Source of the DNA: Blastococcus sp. DSM 46786
Lineage (GTDB): Bacteria; Actinomycetota; Actinomycetes; Mycobacteriales; Geodermatophilaceae
Direction: 5' to 3'
Assembly: GCF_900109665.1 (NCBI RefSeq)
Contig: NZ_FOAO01000003.1
Span: 124,001-188,000, forward strand
Length of the DNA stretch: 64,000 bases
Shown in pieces: positions 62,067 through 64,000 of this stretch; the stretch's first letter is position 1, and every line of letters starts with the position of its first letter. The notes below the pieces were generated by a model, which was not told the origin of the DNA, did not search any database, and saw nothing but the letters and a program-made list of their open reading frames with translations. Position numbers and translations under genes: made by a program.

Positions 62067-63362
62067 TCAGGGGCCGGCGAAGACGCCCTCGCCGAGGGCT
62101 TCGGATCGACCCGGGGCAGGTTCGGCGTAGCGACCGGCCTCGTGGCGGGCGACGACGAAGTGGTGCACCTCGTCGGGCCCGTCGGCCAGGCGGAGGGTGC
62201 GCTGGCTGGTGTACATGTCGGCCAGCGGCGTCCACTGCGACACCCCGGTGGCGCCGTGGATCTGGATGGCCTGGTCGATGATCTGGCACACCCTCTCCGG
62301 CACCATCGCCTTCACCGCCGAGACGTAGACGCGGGCCTCGGAGTTGCCGAGCACGTCCATCGCCTTGGCGGCCTTCAGCACCATGAGCCGGCAGGCATCG
62401 AGCTCGATGCGCGCCCGCGACACCGTCTCCATGTTCTTGCCGAGGTGGAGGATGGGCTTGCCGAACGCCTCCCGGAACTTGCCCCGGCGGATCATCAGCT
62501 CGAGGGCCTTCTCGCCCTGGCCGATGGAACGCATGCAGTGGTGGATGCGCCCGGGCCCTAGACGCACCTGGCTGATCTCGAAGCCACGGCCTTCACCGAG
62601 GAGCATGTTGGATGCGGGCACGCGCACGTCGGTGAACCGGAGGTGCATGTGGCCGTGGGGCGCGTCGTCGCGGCCGAACACGCGCATCGGGCCGAGGACG
62701 TCGACGCCGGGCGTGTCCATCGGTACGAGGATCTGGGACTGCTGCGCGTGCGCGGGCGCGTCCGGGTTGGTCTGGCACATGACGATCATGATCTTGCAGC
62801 GGGGGTCCCCGGCGCCGGAGATGTAGTACTTCTCGCCGTTGAGGACGTACTCGTCGCCGTCGCGCACCGCCTGGAGCCGGACGTTCTTGGCGTCGGAGCT
62901 GGCGACGTCGGGCTCGGTCATGGCGTAGGCGGAACGGATCTCGCCGTTGAGCAGGGGCTCGAGCCACTGGGCCTTCTGCTCAGGGGTCCCGACGCGCTCG
63001 AGCACCTCCATGTTGCCGGTGTCCGGGGCCGAGCAGTTGAGCGTCTCGGAGCCGAGCGGGTACTTGCCGAGCTCGACGGCGATGTAGGCGTAGTCGAGGT
63101 TGGTGAGGCCGCCGACCTCGGAGTCGGGGAGGAAGAAGTTCCACAGGCCGGCCTCCTTGGCCTTGGCCTTGGCCGCGTCGAGCGCCTCGAGCTGACCCGA
63201 TGCGTACGTCCACGGGTCGGCGCGCCCCTCGCCGAGCCGGAAGTACTCCTCCTGCATCGGCGCGACAACGTCCTCGAGGAACCGGACGACGCGGTCGAAG
63301 AGCGGCCGGGCCTCCTCGCTCATGCGCAGGTCGAACAGCTCCGTCGGTTCAGCGGTCTGCAT
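62067..63362 (-). CDS. Acyl-CoA dehydrogenase (ACAD10/11-like)
   Basis: A 431-residue FAD enzyme of the acyl-CoA dehydrogenase family. The FAD/substrate signature AYAMTEPDVASSDAKNV is intact. FEISQVRLGPGRIHHCMR and HGATGVSQWTPLADMYTSQR are the conserved C-terminal helical blocks, and the sequence ends with RTLRLADGPDEVHHFVVARH. The pattern (GRIHHCMR, DGPDEVH) is typical of the long-chain/ACAD11 subfamily. It catalyses alpha,beta-dehydrogenation of acyl-CoA with ETF as acceptor. ATG at 63362 is chosen over TTG at 63365 because GAGAGAGG lies 6 nt upstream. It is unrelated to the system on the left. Confidence 0.93.
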   Translation of the reverse strand: MQTAEPTELFDLRMSEEARPLFDRVVRFLEDVVAPMQEEYFRLGEGRADPWTYASGQLEALDAAKAKAKEAGLWNFFLPDSEVGGLTNLDYAYIAVELGKYPLGSETLNCSAPDTGNMEVLERVGTPEQKAQWLEPLLNGEIRSAYAMTEPDVASSDAKNVRLQAVRDGDEYVLNGEKYYISGAGDPRCKIMIVMCQTNPDAPAHAQQSQILVPMDTPGVDVLGPMRVFGRDDAPHGHMHLRFTDVRVPASNMLLGEGRGFEISQVRLGPGRIHHCMRSIGQGEKALELMIRRGKFREAFGKPILHLGKNMETVSRARIELDACRLMVLKAAKAMDVLGNSEARVYVSAVKAMVPERVCQIIDQAIQIHGATGVSQWTPLADMYTSQRTLRLADGPDEVHHFVVARHEAGRYAEPAPGRSEALGEGVFAGP

Positions 63363-63365
63363 CAA

Positions 63366-63846
63366 GGGCCTCTCTCAGCTGGGACGTGCGGCGGCCTGGG
63401 GATCCTCACCGGGAGCGCCGCGAGAAGCGCAGCGACGACATGCTCCCGGTAGGACGGGACCCCGAGCGTGGCACAGCGGGTGGTCGACCGCTCGAACCGG
63501 TCGAACTCCTCGAGCGGGACGGGTTCCGGTGCTCCGGGAACCGCATGCCGCCCGATTGGCCGGGGCCGCTGCCCTGCAGCGGTCTGCCGAGACCGTCGCC
63601 AATCTGACTGCCTCGGAGGCTGTCGGGGCTGTGCAGCCGTAGCGGCTGCGCGGCAGGCCCAGGCTCTCTCACCTCGCCGGAGGCTGAACGGGCCGTCGCC
63701 GAGTCGATGCGCTGGCTCGGCTGCACCAGCATGGGCGTGGCACCCGTCGGCGCGGACGCTGGCACCGACGTGCGCTCCGTCGAGACGGCTCTGCTGTCGC
63801 GACGACGGAAGCGACGACGGGAGCGACGTCGTTCCCCGCAACGACG
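63366..63846. other. Upstream region of the acyl-CoA dehydrogenase gene, possible gene fragment
   Basis: No complete gene is found in about 480 bp. On the minus strand a frame ending in TGA that overlaps the dehydrogenase ATG reads EPVPLEEFDRFERSTTRCAT and then YREHVVAALLAAL, which looks protein-like. It has no start codon within a reasonable distance, so it may be the 3' end of a decayed regulator. Confidence is low. Confidence 0.3.
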
Positions 63847-63873
63847 AAGCCCCACGGGGCCGCCGTGGGGCTT
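63847..63873. terminator. Strong rho-independent-type hairpin
   Basis: AAGCCCCACGG (63847-63857) pairs perfectly with CCGTGGGGCTT (63863-63873) around GGCCG and is followed by TTCGCTTT. A-rich 5' and T-rich 3' flanks suggest a bidirectional terminator, though no complete gene ends next to it within the window. Confidence 0.75.
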
Positions 63874-63880
63874 TCGCTTT

Positions 63881-63914
63881 GTGTCCGAGGGGCGACACGG
63901 TACATACGCACACG
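63881..63914 (+). repeat. Dispersed intergenic repeat, copy 3 (GTGTCCGAGG type)
   Basis: GTGTCCGAGGGGCGACACGG then TACATACGCACACG, starting 7 nt after the terminator hairpin at 63847-63873. Same orientation as copies 1 and 2. Confidence 0.78.
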
Positions 63915-64000
63915 GCTGGGGCGCTCTGCCGGCTGATGCCGGGGCAAGAACCTGCCCGCCCTCGGCCGGGAGGTCGTCGGTGGAACGGCTGCCAGGGCCG

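Noticed and set aside
63366-63560. Protein-like frame EPVPLEEFDRFERSTTRCAT overlapping the dehydrogenase start
   Set aside because: No start codon close enough and no recognised domain. Recorded only as a possible fragment.
1-64000. CRISPR arrays, insertion sequences, integrase/att sites
   Set aside because: No regular short repeats with unique spacers, no transposase or recombinase motifs and no tRNA-flanked direct repeats were seen.

Overview
The window is high-GC actinobacterial DNA with strong third-position G/C bias, GTG/ATG starts behind GGAG-type ribosome sites, and many 4-bp ATGA/GTGA overlaps. Gene content (a spheroidene-monooxygenase-like protein, a SARP regulator, a bacterial contractile injection system, SEC-C and VOC proteins) and a dispersed intergenic repeat suggest Geodermatophilaceae (Blastococcus/Geodermatophilus type). 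That assignment is an inference.

Layout. 1-3.2 kb: minus-strand housekeeping-like genes (partial CrtA-like monooxygenase, unknown protein, alpha/beta hydrolase, VOC protein). 3.4-9.4 kb: a 70-residue small protein, a SARP-family activator, two minus-strand GH13 enzymes and a second copy of the small protein. 9.5-16.2 kb: two subtilisin-like (S8) proteases, an alpha/beta hydrolase, and a trypsin-like protease fused to a NUC1-type DNA/RNA nuclease. 16.2-16.8 kb: a frameshifted remnant of a second SARP gene and a promoter. 16.8-39.8 kb: one tightly packed operon for a contractile injection system (CIS): sheath, tube, assembly factors, AAA+ ATPase, CIS_tube/LysM adaptor, hub, spike, gp25, two baseplate-J wedge proteins, a tail-I-like protein and a DUF6519 beta-helix protein. 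39.9-45.2 kb: two perfect hairpins, then a DUF4157 protein with a C-terminal PD-(D/E)XK-like nuclease domain (a predicted CIS cargo toxin) and a protein that could be its immunity factor. 45.3-56.5 kb: a second operon with a zincin metalloprotease, a CHAT-protease/P-loop NTPase, a 2101-residue membrane-anchored NTPase with a degenerate CHAT-like end, and an unknown protein. 56.5-64 kb: ordinary or decaying sequence (response-regulator remnant, small membrane protein, SEC-C gene with two frameshifts, AbrB/PIN toxin-antitoxin pair, acyl-CoA dehydrogenase) with intergenic repeats.

The main new observation is a shared promoter architecture. Five intergenic regions carry two or three heptamers of type GTGACGG, spaced exactly 11 bp apart. 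In each case a -10-like hexamer lies 8 bp after the last heptamer. This is the textbook geometry of SARP operators. The sites precede the GH13 pair, both S8 proteases, the trypsin-nuclease fusion and the CIS operon. The SARP gene at 3782-4552 therefore very likely controls the injection system, a set of proteases and a nuclease, and a glucan-metabolism pair as one regulon. The conflict-type NTPase operon further downstream shows no such site.
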